The notes: a model not told the origin generated them from the sequence alone. 64,000 nucleotides of DNA from Sphingomonas tagetis (GCF_024211275.1 NZ_JAMLDX010000007.1:124001-188000), one strand, 5' to 3'; numbered from the stretch's first letter, positions 17,736 through 27,291 are shown. Translations and numbers: made by a program.

Positions 17736-18515
17736 CTATTGCGCCGCGACGTTGACCTCGGCCGCCGCCTGCGCCAGCACCCGTGGCGCCTGCGCCACCG
17801 CTTCACCGACCAGGATCAGCGTCGGCCGCCCGTCCGCGATGGCGCGTACCGCCAGCGGCAGCAGATCGAGCCTGGTCTGCAGATACTGCTCGCCGGGCAG
17901 GCTGACATCGCACGCGACCAGCACCGGCGTCGCGCCGGACAAGCCCGCCGCAATCAGCCGCTCGCTGATCTGACGCGCCGCGCTGCGGCCCATATAGAAA
18001 GCCAGCGTCGATTGCGCGTCGGCGAGCGCCTGCCAGTCGAGGTCGAGCATCTCGCCCGCGCGAGCATGCGCGGTGACGAATTGTACGCGCCGCGCGAGGC
18101 CACGCAGCGACAGCGAGGTGCCAGCGGCGGCGACTGCCGCGCTGGCAGTGGTCACGCCGGGACAGATGCGGACGGTCACGCCCACCCCTGCCAGCGCCTC
18201 GACTTCCTCGGCCGTCCGCGCGAACATCGCCGGGTCGCCGCCCTTCAGCCGCACCACGCGCTGGCCCGCCAGCGCCGCGGCGACGAGCAGGCTGTTGATC
18301 GAACCCTGATCTTTTGAATGGCGGCCCGAACGCTTGCCGACCGGCACCAGTTCGGCGTCACCGGCCAACGCCAGCACGTCCGGGCCGACCAGCGCGTCGT
18401 AGAACACGATCTCCGCCCGCGCGATCAGCCGCGCCGCCTTGAGCGTCAGCAGCTCGACATCGCCCGGACCGGCGCCGACCAGCCACACCGAACCTTGAGG
18501 AAAATCGTCAGCCAT
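17736..18515 (-). CDS. cobA: Uroporphyrinogen-III C-methyltransferase (SUMT)
   Basis: This 259-residue enzyme adds two methyl groups from SAM to uroporphyrinogen III, giving precorrin-2, the branch point to sirohaem and B12. Family signatures are VWLVGAGPGDVELLTLKA at the N-terminus, VVRLKGGDPAMFAR and the SAM-binding VCPGVTTASAA-like segment (here ICPGVTTASAA). Its start overlaps the end of nasA by 8 bp. The position next to nirB fits a job in supplying sirohaem for nitrite reductase. It is a stand-alone methylase without the CysG dehydrogenase/chelatase half, so sirohaem completion must be done elsewhere. Confidence 0.92.
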   Translation of the reverse strand: MADDFPQGSVWLVGAGPGDVELLTLKAARLIARAEIVFYDALVGPDVLALAGDAELVPVGKRSGRHSKDQGSINSLLVAAALAGQRVVRLKGGDPAMFARTAEEVEALAGVGVTVRICPGVTTASAAVAAAGTSLSLRGLARRVQFVTAHARAGEMLDLDWQALADAQSTLAFYMGRSAARQISERLIAAGLSGATPVLVACDVSLPGEQYLQTRLDLLPLAVRAIADGRPTLILVGEAVAQAPRVLAQAAAEVNVAAQ

Positions 18516-21108
18516 TGGCGGCCTCCTTCATATCGGCCAGAATCCGGGCGAGCGCAGGCCGGCATGAGCCGCAATTGGTCCCCGCCTGCAATGCCGCGCC
18601 GACCGCAGCGACATCGGTCAGCCGCTGCTCGCGCACGGTGGTCAGGATGGTGTTGAGCCCGACGTCGAAGCATACGCAGACCACGGGGCCGCGATCGGGC
18701 TGCGCGCCGGGCGCGCGGCCGGCGAGCAAAGTCGGTGCGGCCTCGGGCTCGCGCAGCTGCGCGATCAGCCAGTCGCGCGGCGGCAGCTCGCCCTCGCGCG
18801 TGACGAACAGTGCGGCGACCAGCTTGCCCTTTTGCAGGATCGCGATGCGACGCGTACCACGCGCGGGGTCGATCGCCTCGACTCGCTCCCCCGCCGGCAG
18901 CAGCTGGTCGAGCCGCGCGGCGTCGCCCTTCCCCGCCAGCTCCCACAGGCTGCCGCTGGGGATCGCCACGCGCGTCGCCCACAGGCAGCGCGGCGGCATG
19001 GCGGGTTCGCCCGCGAGGATCAGGAATCCGCGCCACTCGACCGCGACCGGATCGAGTCGTGCCGGCGTCAACTTGAACCCGGGCTGGCCCGAGAACGGAT
19101 CGGTCAGCGGCCGCGGCAGCAACCCGGTGCGCCCACCGCTCGAGGTGCGGTCGGTCCAGTGGATCGGGGTGAAGATCTCGCCGCGGCGTTGCGCGTTGGT
19201 CAGCAGCACGCGGTAGATGCTGTCGCCTTGCGGCGTCTCGACCCGCGCGAGCCCACCGTCGCTCATGCCGAGCTCGTCGGCATCGTCGGGATGCACTTCG
19301 ACCAGCGGCTCCTCGCGGTGCCGCGCCAGCTTGGGGCTGAGCCCGGTCCGCGTCATCGTGTGCCACTGGTCGCGGTAACGCCCGGTGTTGAGCGTCAGCG
19401 GCCAGCGTGCGAGCGGCGCCTGGAGCGGCTTTTGCGCCACCGGCACCAGCCGCGCGCGTCCATCCGGGGTCGAATAGCGCCCATCGGCGAACGGGCGGTC
19501 GCCGCCCCAGCGGAACGGCGTCATCTCGTCATAGGCGGCATTGCCCCCGGCCCCGGCGCCGGGCAGCGCGAACAGCCGCGCGCCGTCATTCTGATAGGTC
19601 GATAGCCGCGCATGCTCGCGCCAGACTTCCGCCGCGCGGTCATAGGTGAAGGCGGTCTTCCACCCCATGCGGCGGCCGACTTCCTTGACGATCCACCAGT
19701 CGGGCTTGGCTTCGCCCGGCAGTGGGAAGATCGCGCGCTGGCGGCTGATCGTGCGGTCGCTGTTGGTGACCGTCCCGTCCTTCTCGGCCCAGGCGGCGGC
19801 GGGCAGGCGGACATGCGCGAAGGCGCCGGTATCGGTGCTCGCCATCACGTCGCTGACCACCACGAACGGGCAAGCCGCCAGCGCCTCACGCACGCGCCCG
19901 GCGTCGGGCATCGATACCGCCGGGTTGGTGGCCATCACCCACAGCGCCTTGATCCGCCCCTCGTCGATCGCGCGGAACAGATCGACCGCCTTCAGCCCCG
20001 GCTTTTCCGCCATCGCCGGCGATGCCCAGAAACGCTGCACGCGCTCGCGGCTCTCAGGCGAGAAGTCCATGTGCGAGGCGAGCATCGAGGCGAGTCCGCC
20101 GACCTCGCGCCCGCCCATCGCATTGGGCTGGCCGGTGATCGAGAAGGGCGCTGCGCCCGGCTTGCCGATGCGACCGGTGGCGAGGTGGACGTTGATGATC
20201 GCGTTGACCTGATCGGTGCCGGTCAGCGACTGGTTGATGCCCTGGCTGAACATCGTAACTGTGCGCGGCGTCGCGGCGAACATCTCGTAGAAGCGCCGGA
20301 GGTCTGATGGCGCGACGTCGCAGGTTCGCGCCACCGACCACAGGTCGCTTCCCTCTCCTATTCCGTCCCAGAACCCATCGGGCGTCGCGACGTGCGCGTC
20401 GAGATACGCCTGATCGATCACACCCGCCTCGCGGCACCACGCCAGCAACCCGTTCATCAGCGTGACGTCGCTGCCCGGGCGGATCGCGAGGTGCAGATCG
20501 GCCTCTTCGGCGGTCTCGGTGCGGCGCGGGTCGATCACCACCAGCTTCGCGCCGGCCTCGCAGCGCGCACGGATGCGCTGATAGACGATCGGATGGCACC
20601 AGGCGGTGTTCGATCCGACCAGCACGATCAGATCGGCAGCGTCGAGATCGTCATAGTTCGCCGGGACGACATCCTCGCCGAACGCACGGGTGTGCCCGGC
20701 GACCGCACTCGACATGCACAGGCGCGAATTGGTGTCGATATTCGCCGTGCCGATGAAGCCCTTCATCAGCTTGTTGGCGACATAATAATCCTCGGTCAGC
20801 AGCTGACCCGAGACATAGAAAGCGACACTGCCCGGCCCATGCTGCGCGATCGTGTCGCGAAACTTCTTGGCGACGAGGTTGAGCGCCTTGTCCCAGCTCG
20901 CGCGCTTCAACCCGATCATCGGATGAAGCAGCCGGCCCTCCAGCCCCACCGTCTCACCGAGATGTGTGCCCTTCGAACAGAGCTTGCCGCGATTGGCGGG
21001 ATGGTCCGGATCACCCTCGATCCGCACTTCCCGCTCGCCCGTCACCGTCGCGCGAATACCGCAGCCGACGCCGCAATAGGCGCAGGTCGTGCGGACCGCT
21101 TGCGCCAT
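18508..21108 (-). CDS. nasA: Assimilatory nitrate reductase, catalytic subunit
   Basis: The 866-residue molybdopterin enzyme reduces nitrate to nitrite in the cytoplasm. Residues 1-60 carry the N-terminal 4Fe-4S cluster site (TTCAYCGVGCGIRA ... GKLCSKG). The bis-MGD molybdenum domains follow, including SNTAWCHPIVYQR and MFSQGINQSLTGTD, then the C-terminal cofactor-binding domain near 560-680. The last 60 residues form a BFD-like 2Fe-2S domain (VCVCFDVG ... GTNCGSCRPALARI), as in Klebsiella-type NasA. There is no Tat signal, consistent with assimilation. The start overlaps the nirD stop in TGATG. Confidence 0.95.
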   Translation of the reverse strand: MAQAVRTTCAYCGVGCGIRATVTGEREVRIEGDPDHPANRGKLCSKGTHLGETVGLEGRLLHPMIGLKRASWDKALNLVAKKFRDTIAQHGPGSVAFYVSGQLLTEDYYVANKLMKGFIGTANIDTNSRLCMSSAVAGHTRAFGEDVVPANYDDLDAADLIVLVGSNTAWCHPIVYQRIRARCEAGAKLVVIDPRRTETAEEADLHLAIRPGSDVTLMNGLLAWCREAGVIDQAYLDAHVATPDGFWDGIGEGSDLWSVARTCDVAPSDLRRFYEMFAATPRTVTMFSQGINQSLTGTDQVNAIINVHLATGRIGKPGAAPFSITGQPNAMGGREVGGLASMLASHMDFSPESRERVQRFWASPAMAEKPGLKAVDLFRAIDEGRIKALWVMATNPAVSMPDAGRVREALAACPFVVVSDVMASTDTGAFAHVRLPAAAWAEKDGTVTNSDRTISRQRAIFPLPGEAKPDWWIVKEVGRRMGWKTAFTYDRAAEVWREHARLSTYQNDGARLFALPGAGAGGNAAYDEMTPFRWGGDRPFADGRYSTPDGRARLVPVAQKPLQAPLARWPLTLNTGRYRDQWHTMTRTGLSPKLARHREEPLVEVHPDDADELGMSDGGLARVETPQGDSIYRVLLTNAQRRGEIFTPIHWTDRTSSGGRTGLLPRPLTDPFSGQPGFKLTPARLDPVAVEWRGFLILAGEPAMPPRCLWATRVAIPSGSLWELAGKGDAARLDQLLPAGERVEAIDPARGTRRIAILQKGKLVAALFVTREGELPPRDWLIAQLREPEAAPTLLAGRAPGAQPDRGPVVCVCFDVGLNTILTTVREQRLTDVAAVGAALQAGTNCGSCRPALARILADMKEAANG

Positions 21109-21503
21109 CAGGCCGCCTTCGCCTCGGTCATTGGTTCGGGCCGGGCCGGGATCACCGCCTCGCGCAGCAGATAGATGCGCCCGGCCTCCACCTTCAGCGG
21201 AATCGTCGGCACGCAGCCTTCATCGTCGCCCAGCGCCTTGCCGGTCTTGAGCGAGATGTTCCAATTGTGCAGCGGACAGGCGACGACCGAGCCATGGACG
21301 ATGCCCTGGCTGAGCGGCCCCTGCTTGTGTGGGCATTTGTTGACCAGCGCGTAGAACTGGTTGTCCAGCGTGTGGAAGATCGCGATCTCCTCGCCGCCGC
21401 GCACCGGCAGGGTGCGGGCGTTGCCGGGCGAAATCTGGTCCACCGGGCCGATGTCGAGCCAAGTGCCGACTTGCCCCGAATTACTTGGGTTGTGCGCGCT
21501 CAT
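21108..21503 (-). CDS. nirD: Nitrite reductase small subunit (Rieske-type)
   Basis: A 131-residue partner of NirB, needed for NADH-dependent reduction of nitrite to ammonium. It has the Rieske 2Fe-2S fold: CPHKQGPLSQG and CPLHNW supply the Cys/His cluster ligands. Some NirD proteins lack these ligands, but here they are retained. It overlaps nirB by 4 bp (ATGA) and nasA by 1 base, so the three are translated in close coupling. Confidence 0.93.
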   Translation of the reverse strand: MSAHNPSNSGQVGTWLDIGPVDQISPGNARTLPVRGGEEIAIFHTLDNQFYALVNKCPHKQGPLSQGIVHGSVVACPLHNWNISLKTGKALGDDEGCVPTIPLKVEAGRIYLLREAVIPARPEPMTEAKAA

Positions 21504-23944
21504 GCGACGATCTCCAGGGGACGCACCTCGGCGAGATGCTGGTGCAGCTCGGCCTCCTCGCCGGCCGCTCGCTTCGCCCAGGGATCGTCCTGGCTGAAGC
21601 TCTGCGAATAGAGGAAGCGCGCGCGGAGCGCCTCGCGCCCGGCATCATCCTCGACGATCCGCGCCTTCACATAGTCGACGCCGACCCGCTCGATCCACGG
21701 CGCGGTGCGCTCGAGGTAGCGCGCCTCCTCGCGATAGAGCTGGATGAAGGCGGCGCAATAATCCATCGCCTCCTGCTCGGTCGCGACCTTGCAGAGAAGG
21801 TCGGTGGCGCGGACATGGATGCCGCCATTGCCGCCGACATGCAGCTCATAACCCGAATCGACGCAGACCACGCCGAAGTCCTTGATCGTCGCCTCGGCGC
21901 AATTGCGCGGGCAACCCGATGCCGCGATCTTGAACTTATGGGGCATCCACGAGCCCCAGGTCATATGCTCGATCTTGACGCCGAGACCGGTCGAATCCTG
22001 CGTGCCGAAGCGGCACCATTCGGAGCCGACACAGGTCTTCACCGTGCGCAGCGACTTGCCATAGGCATGGCCCGACACCATTCCGGCGGCGTTGAGATCC
22101 GCCCACACCGCAGGCAGGTCTTCCTTCTTGATGCCGAAGATGTCGAGCCGCTGGCCGCCGGTCACCTTGACCATCGGGGCATTGTACTTCTCTACCACAT
22201 CGGCGATCGCGCGCAATTCCTTCGGGTTGGTGAGGCCGCCCCACATGCGCGGCACGACCGAATAGGTGCCGTCCTTCTGGATGTTGGCGTGCATCCGCTC
22301 ATTGACGAAGCGGCTCTGCTGGTCGTCCACATACTCGCCGGGCAGCGCACACAGCAGATAGTAGTTGAGCGCGGGGCGGCAGGACGAGCAGCCGTCGGGC
22401 GTCGTCCAGTGCAGCTTCTGCATCACCTCCGGGATCGAGCGCATCTCCTGCGCGACGATCTCGCGGCGGACATCGTCGTGGCCGAAGCTGGTGCATTTGC
22501 ACATCGTCTTCGGCCCGCTCTGGACCTCGTCGCCGAGCGTAAGCGCGAGCAATGTCTCGACGAGGCCGGTGCACGATCCGCACGAGGCCGAGGCCTTGCA
22601 TGTGCCGCGCACCGCGTCGAGGCTGTGCGCGCCCTTGGCGATGCACGAAATGACCTGACCCTTGCTGACGCCGTTGCAGCCGCAGATTTCCGCATCGTCG
22701 GAAAGCGCCGCAACGGCCGACTTAGGGTCCGCTTGCCCCCCTCCCTGGGCGAAGGCCTGGCCAAAGATCAGGAAATCGCGAACCTCCGCGATGCTCTCCT
22801 GCTTCTTGAGCAGGTCGAAATACCAGTTGCCGTCGGCGGTGTCGCCATAGAGCACCGCGCCGACGATGCGGTCGTCCTTGACCACGACGCGCTTGTACAC
22901 GCCGCGCGCCGCGTCGCGCATGACGATATCCTCGGCGCCGTCGCCGCCCGAGAAGTCGCCAGCCGAGAACACGTCGATCCCGGAGACCTTGAGCTTGGTC
23001 GAGGTGACCGAGCCGCGATAGCCGCTGGGCTGATCCGTCAGGTGATCGGCCAGGCTGCGGCACATGTCCCATAGCGGCGCGACGAGGCCATAGACGTTGC
23101 CGTCATGCTCGACGCATTCGCCGACCGCCAGCACGCTCGAGTCCGAGGTGACCATATGGTCGTCGACATGAATGCCGCGCCCGACCGCTAGCCCCGCCTG
23201 CTTCGCCAGCGCCGTGGAAGGACGGATGCCGACCGCCATCACCACCAGGTCGGCGGCGATCTCGCTGCCGTCCTTGAGCTTGACGCCGGTGACATGGGTG
23301 TCGCCGACGATCTCGGCGGTGTCGGCGCCAGTCAGCACCGTCTGCCCGCGCGACTCCAGCTCCTGCTTGAGCAGCCAGCCGGCCGCCTCGTCGAGCTGGC
23401 GCTCCATCAGCGTCGGCATCAGGTGAAGCACCGTCACCTTCATGCCCCGGAGCGACAGGCCATGCGCGGCCTCCAGCCCGAGTAGCCCGCCGCCGATCAC
23501 CACCGCGCTGCCGCCCTTGTCGGCAGCGGCGAGCATCGTGTCGACATCGTCCATGTCGCGGAAGCTGATCACGCCCGGCAGATCCTTGCCCGGCACCGGG
23601 ATGATGAAGGGGTCGGAGCCGGTCGCGATCAGCAGCTTGTCATAGCTCTCGCAGAGCCCGCCGCGCGAGGTCACCGTCTTCGCCGCGCGATCGATGCCGA
23701 TGACGGGGTCGCCCGCGATCAGGTCGATGCCATGTTCGGCATACCATTCGACCGAGTTGATGACGATGTCGTCGAACGCCTTCTCCCCGGCCAGCACCGG
23801 CGAGAGCATGATGCGGTTGTAGTTCACCCGCGGCTCGGCGCCGAAGATCGTGACACGGTAGCGGGCGGGATCGCGTGCGAGGATCTCTTCGACCGCACGG
23901 CAGCCGGCCATGCCGTTGCCGATCACGATGAGATGCTCGCGCAT
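21500..23944 (-). CDS. nirB: Nitrite reductase large subunit
   Basis: About 814 residues; reduces nitrite to ammonium with NADH. In order: FAD- and NAD-binding domains (EHLIVIGNGMAGCRAVEEI; GGSAVVIGGGLLGLEAA), a BFD-like 2Fe-2S domain (ICGCNGVSKGQVISCI; CGSCTG), then two sulfite/nitrite reductase domains. The sirohaem-4Fe-4S ligands are TCVGSEWC (C-x5-C) and SGCPRNC (C-x3-C). The start at 23944 aligns with the usual N-terminus; an ATG at 23980 would add 12 residues. It follows narK by about 70 bp and overlaps nirD. Confidence 0.95.
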   Translation of the reverse strand: MREHLIVIGNGMAGCRAVEEILARDPARYRVTIFGAEPRVNYNRIMLSPVLAGEKAFDDIVINSVEWYAEHGIDLIAGDPVIGIDRAAKTVTSRGGLCESYDKLLIATGSDPFIIPVPGKDLPGVISFRDMDDVDTMLAAADKGGSAVVIGGGLLGLEAAHGLSLRGMKVTVLHLMPTLMERQLDEAAGWLLKQELESRGQTVLTGADTAEIVGDTHVTGVKLKDGSEIAADLVVMAVGIRPSTALAKQAGLAVGRGIHVDDHMVTSDSSVLAVGECVEHDGNVYGLVAPLWDMCRSLADHLTDQPSGYRGSVTSTKLKVSGIDVFSAGDFSGGDGAEDIVMRDAARGVYKRVVVKDDRIVGAVLYGDTADGNWYFDLLKKQESIAEVRDFLIFGQAFAQGGGQADPKSAVAALSDDAEICGCNGVSKGQVISCIAKGAHSLDAVRGTCKASASCGSCTGLVETLLALTLGDEVQSGPKTMCKCTSFGHDDVRREIVAQEMRSIPEVMQKLHWTTPDGCSSCRPALNYYLLCALPGEYVDDQQSRFVNERMHANIQKDGTYSVVPRMWGGLTNPKELRAIADVVEKYNAPMVKVTGGQRLDIFGIKKEDLPAVWADLNAAGMVSGHAYGKSLRTVKTCVGSEWCRFGTQDSTGLGVKIEHMTWGSWMPHKFKIAASGCPRNCAEATIKDFGVVCVDSGYELHVGGNGGIHVRATDLLCKVATEQEAMDYCAAFIQLYREEARYLERTAPWIERVGVDYVKARIVEDDAGREALRARFLYSQSFSQDDPWAKRAAGEEAELHQHLAEVRPLEIVA

Positions 23945-24017
23945 ATCGTCCTTTGCGCGTGCGATGCGTTGAAGCTGCATCAGTTCGTCCAGTCCAGTTG
24001 AAGCGAGAAGTGCATGG

Positions 24018-25253
24018 TCAGATCCGCACGCCGTCGGCGGCGCCCCAGCTGGCGCGCCACTTGCCCTTGACCAACGTCAGCCCGGCCAGCGCCACCAGCG
24101 CGAGCCCTGCGAAGATCAGGAAGCCCGCCGAGAAGCTGCCGGTCCACTGTTTGGCGAGGCCGAGCGAGGAGGCGAGGTAGAAGCCGCCGACGCCGCCCGC
24201 CATGCCGACGAGGCCCGTCATCACGCCGATCTCGGCCGAGAAGCGCTGCGGCACGAGCTGGAACACCGAACCGTTGCCGGTGCCGAGCGCCAGCATCGCC
24301 AGCACGAACAGGAACAGCGCCCCGGCCACGCTCTCCGCCAAGCTGACGCCCACCAGCGCAAAGGCCGCGAGGATGAACACCGCGGTCAAAGCCTTGACCC
24401 CGCCGATCGAGTCGGCGAGCGCGCCGCCGAGCGGACGGATCAGCGAGCCAGCGAACACGCAGCCCGCGGTCGCATAGCCGGCTTGGATCGTGGTGAGGCC
24501 GAAACGGTCGGTGAAGTAGATCGGCAAGCTCGCAGCAAGGCCGACGAAACCGCCGAAAGTCACCGCGTAAAAGCCCATCAGCCACCAGGCGTCGGCTTGC
24601 TTCAACGGCTGGAAATAGTCGGTCAGCGACTTGGCCGGCGGGCGGCCCGGCGCGTCCTTCGCCAGCACGATATAGACCGCGAGCACTATCGTCAGCGGGA
24701 TGCAGGCGAGGCCGAGCACCGAGTTCCAGCCGAACAGCTTGGCCAGCGCCGGCGCGAACAAGGCGGCGAGCACGGTGCCCGAATTGCCCATGCCGGCAAG
24801 GCCCATCGCCTTGCCCTGATGCTCGGGCGGATACCAGCGGCTGGCGAGCGGCAGCGCTATGGCGAAGCTTGCCCCGGCGAACCCAAGGATCACGCCGAGC
24901 GCCAGCGTCCCGGCGAAGCTGGTGACGCCGAAGCTCCACGCCACGAACAGGCCGATGATGACGATGACCTGGCTGATCGTGCCCGCATTCTTCGGCCCGA
25001 TCCGATCGACCAGCAGGCCGTTGACCACGCGCAGCACCGCGCCGACCAGCGTCGGCACCGCGACCATCAGCCCCTTTTGCGCCGGGGTCAGCATCAGCGT
25101 CTTGGCGATCTCCGGCGCGAGCGGCCCGAGCAGCACCCACACCATGAAGGCGAGGTCGAAATACAGAAACGCCGCGATCAGCGTGGGCGTGTGCCCGCTC
25201 GACCAGAACCCCGATTTGGCGGGCGCCTGCGCACCCAGAAACGTCGTCGCCAC
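24018..25253 (-). CDS. narK: Nitrate/nitrite MFS transporter
   Basis: An inner-membrane protein of about 411 residues and 12 membrane helices, of the NarK/NasA nitrate-nitrite porter family within the major facilitator superfamily. Family motifs are the nitrate signature GFAGASFAIALPLASRW with GLAGMGNSG in helix 5, and the second signature GLVGMAGGVGGFYL near the C-terminus. The GTG at 25253, eight bases after AAGGGG, is preferred; the frame runs 50 codons further upstream but that part covers the terminator-like leader. First gene of the narK-nirBD-nasA-cobA operon. Confidence 0.9.
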   Translation of the reverse strand: MATTFLGAQAPAKSGFWSSGHTPTLIAAFLYFDLAFMVWVLLGPLAPEIAKTLMLTPAQKGLMVAVPTLVGAVLRVVNGLLVDRIGPKNAGTISQVIVIIGLFVAWSFGVTSFAGTLALGVILGFAGASFAIALPLASRWYPPEHQGKAMGLAGMGNSGTVLAALFAPALAKLFGWNSVLGLACIPLTIVLAVYIVLAKDAPGRPPAKSLTDYFQPLKQADAWWLMGFYAVTFGGFVGLAASLPIYFTDRFGLTTIQAGYATAGCVFAGSLIRPLGGALADSIGGVKALTAVFILAAFALVGVSLAESVAGALFLFVLAMLALGTGNGSVFQLVPQRFSAEIGVMTGLVGMAGGVGGFYLASSLGLAKQWTGSFSAGFLIFAGLALVALAGLTLVKGKWRASWGAADGVRI

Positions 25254-25275
25254 TTTCCAGTCCCCTTCGGACAAG

Positions 25276-25320
25276 AAAAAAGCCGCCAGGACGGCGGCCT
25301 TGCTGGCGCGTCCTGACGGC
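25276..25320 (-). terminator. Leader terminator/antiterminator of the nitrate-assimilation operon
   Basis: On the minus strand, just before narK, GCCGCC (25298-25293) pairs with GGCGGC (25287-25282) and is followed by six T's: an intrinsic terminator in the leader. A competing 12-bp stem (one G-U) pairs 25320-25309 with 25293-25282, using the same 3' arm. The nasT gene nearby codes for an ANTAR RNA-binding antiterminator. The simplest reading is that transcription stops here unless NasT intervenes. Confidence 0.7.
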
Positions 25321-25341
25321 TTCGTTGCCTGATGTCGGATC

Positions 25342-25358
25342 AAGGGGCGCATCCCCTT
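25342..25358 (-). promoter_or_regulatory. Upstream leader hairpin, possible NasT contact site
   Basis: On the minus strand AAGGGG and CCCCTT form a 6-bp stem around the loop ATGCG, 22 bases before the terminator structure. ANTAR proteins bind tandem stem-loops, so this may be the first of the pair. The loop does not show the textbook six-base pattern with A at position 1 and G at position 4, so the assignment is tentative. Confidence 0.35.
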
Positions 25359-25504
25359 TCCCGTCGCGGACCCGGTTCCCCCCGTTGGAAACACTCGCCG
25401 CATTATCTCGTCCCGGCGCCTTGCCGAGTCACGCGAAATTGCCTGATCCCCCGCAAAATCGCAAGCGATTTCTTCGCACTTGCAACAAAACTAGCTGCGG
25501 CGCG

Positions 25505-26713
25505 TCACGGCAAATTCGCGAGATATCCGGCGATATCCTCGGGATCGAAGCTGCGATGATCGAAGAAACGGTCGGCGCCGAGCACCAGCCGGCCCTGCAC
25601 CGAACCCGCCCCGGTCGGCTCGGCCAGCCCGCCCTCGAGCTTCGAGCTCGCCCCCGGCAGCGGCGCCCCCGTCCCCGCCAGCGCGGCGCGGTAGAGATCG
25701 GGCCGGAACACGTCCGATGCCGCGGTCGCCGCGTCGGCCGAGAAGGGCGTGCCGTCCCAGCGCGTCATCTGCGAATAGAGCCACGCCGCCTGGCTGCGCC
25801 ACGGGAAGTTCGCCGCCTCGCGATACTGGAACATGAAGTCGGGATAATGGACCGGCTCGCCGCCCGGGGTCAGGCGGATGCGGTCGGTGATCGCGCGCAG
25901 GATCGCATCCTGCGACGCGCCGATATATTCGGGCCGCGCGAGGATCGCTGCGCTTTCCTCGACCGTCTCGGGCTGCACGAAATGCGCCGCCGCGGCATGC
26001 AGCGCGCGGATCAGCGCGAGCACCGCCTCGCGCCGCTCATCGGCAACCTCGGCGCGCATCGCCAGCACCTTCTCGACCCCGCGCCGCCAGATCTGCGCGG
26101 TGGCGAGCGCGATATGCCCCACGCCACGATCGACCGAGATCGAATTCCACGGCTCGCCGACGCAGATTCCATCGATCTCGCCCGCCGCCAGCGCGTCGGC
26201 GGCGAAGGGCGGACTGGTCACCGCGATCTCGACATCGGCGTCGGGCCGGATGCCGACCCCCGCCAGCCAGTAGCGCAGCATGTAATTGTGGCTCGAATAG
26301 CGATGCACCACGCCGAAGCGCAGCGGCTTTCCCGCCGTCAGGCGATCGCGCGCAACCTGCCTGAGCGCTGCACCGACCGCCAGCGGATCGCCTAGCGAAT
26401 CGCCGAGACCCACGGCATCGGCCAGCGCGGTCGAGAATGTGATCGCGTTACCGTTCAGTCCCAGCACGAACGGCACCGCGAGCGGCACCGCCGGACGGTC
26501 GCGGCCCAGCGCCGTCGCGATGGCAAGCGGTGCGACCATGTGTGCCGCGTCGGTATGGCCATAGAGCAGCCGGTCGCGCACCGTCGCCCAGGTCAGGTCG
26601 CGCACCAGCTCGAGACTCAGCCCCTCGCGCGCGGCAAAGCCCAGCTCGTGCGCCAGGATCGGCAGTGCGGCATCGACCAGCGGCAGGAACCCGATGCGCA
26701 TCGTCTCGCTCAT
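25505..26713 (-). CDS. nasS: Nitrate-sensing protein of the NasST pair
   Basis: A 402-residue protein of the NrtA/CmpA-like substrate-binding family with no signal peptide, so it should be cytosolic. In known NasST systems, NasS binds nitrate or nitrite and otherwise holds the antiterminator NasT inactive. Typical segments are MRIGFLPLVDAALPILAHE, GHTDAAHMVAPLAIA and EIDGICVGEPWNS. Its ATG overlaps the nasT stop in TGATG, matching pairwise synthesis. The operon it should control starts about 250 bp downstream on the same strand. Confidence 0.9.
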   Translation of the reverse strand: MSETMRIGFLPLVDAALPILAHELGFAAREGLSLELVRDLTWATVRDRLLYGHTDAAHMVAPLAIATALGRDRPAVPLAVPFVLGLNGNAITFSTALADAVGLGDSLGDPLAVGAALRQVARDRLTAGKPLRFGVVHRYSSHNYMLRYWLAGVGIRPDADVEIAVTSPPFAADALAAGEIDGICVGEPWNSISVDRGVGHIALATAQIWRRGVEKVLAMRAEVADERREAVLALIRALHAAAAHFVQPETVEESAAILARPEYIGASQDAILRAITDRIRLTPGGEPVHYPDFMFQYREAANFPWRSQAAWLYSQMTRWDGTPFSADAATAASDVFRPDLYRAALAGTGAPLPGASSKLEGGLAEPTGAGSVQGRLVLGADRFFDHRSFDPEDIAGYLANLP

Positions 26714-27291
26714 CACAGGTCCCCCATCAAAGCTTCGCTGGTGACGATCGCCTCGGCGATCTCGACGATGCGGCGGTTGGTGCGCATCGCTTGCCCGCGC
26801 AGCAGCGCATAGGCTTCGGGCTCGCCGATGTTACGGCGCTTCATCAGGATCGACTTGGCCTTGTCGATCGTCGCGCGTTCGGCCAGCGCATTCTTGGCCT
26901 CGTCCAGTTCGCGCTGGAGCCGCGAAAACGCCTGGAAGCGTCGAATGGCAAGGTCGATGACCGGCTTGATGCGCTGCTTCGACAGCCCGTCGACGACATA
27001 GGCCGACACGCCGGCATCGATCGCCGCGCCGGTCGCCTCGGCATCGCTCTGGTCGACGAACATCGCAATCGGCCGCGCCATCGCACGCGACATGGCGAAG
27101 AAATCCTCGAGCAGATCACGGCTGGGGTTTTCGAGGTTGATCAGCACCACCTCGGGCCGCGCCGCCTCGATCTGCGCGGCGAGCGGCCCTTTGGGATCGA
27201 TCAGGACGAGATCGTCGAGCCCCGCCTCACGCAGCCCATCGCTGATGATCGCGGCACGCGTGCTGCTGGTATCGATGATCGCGATCCGCAT
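26713..27291 (-). CDS. nasT: ANTAR-domain antiterminator of nitrate assimilation
   Basis: A 192-residue response-regulator-like protein. Residues 1-120 form a receiver-like domain (MRIAIIDTSSTRAAIISDGL; GPLAAQIEAARPEVVLINL). A coiled helix and the RNA-binding ANTAR domain (RATIDKAKSILMKRRNIGEPEAY) follow at about 130-192. Family members bind hairpins in target leaders and prevent termination. The start at 27291 has GGGGGCGG in front; the open frame continues upstream into what looks like a gene remnant. Co-transcribed with nasS; the likely target is the narK leader. Confidence 0.92.
   Translation of the reverse strand: MRIAIIDTSSTRAAIISDGLREAGLDDLVLIDPKGPLAAQIEAARPEVVLINLENPSRDLLEDFFAMSRAMARPIAMFVDQSDAEATGAAIDAGVSAYVVDGLSKQRIKPVIDLAIRRFQAFSRLQRELDEAKNALAERATIDKAKSILMKRRNIGEPEAYALLRGQAMRTNRRIVEIAEAIVTSEALMGDL

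Noticed and set aside
17648..17806. N-terminal extension of the flavin reductase
   Set aside because: Arg/Trp-rich and overlapping the cobA end; the ATG at 17647 has a proper ribosome site and family-like start.
25342..25358. Canonical ANTAR hexaloop in the narK leader
   Set aside because: The loop is ATGCG (five bases) in the best pairing, and in the six-base register position 4 is C, not G. Kept only as a tentative stem-loop.
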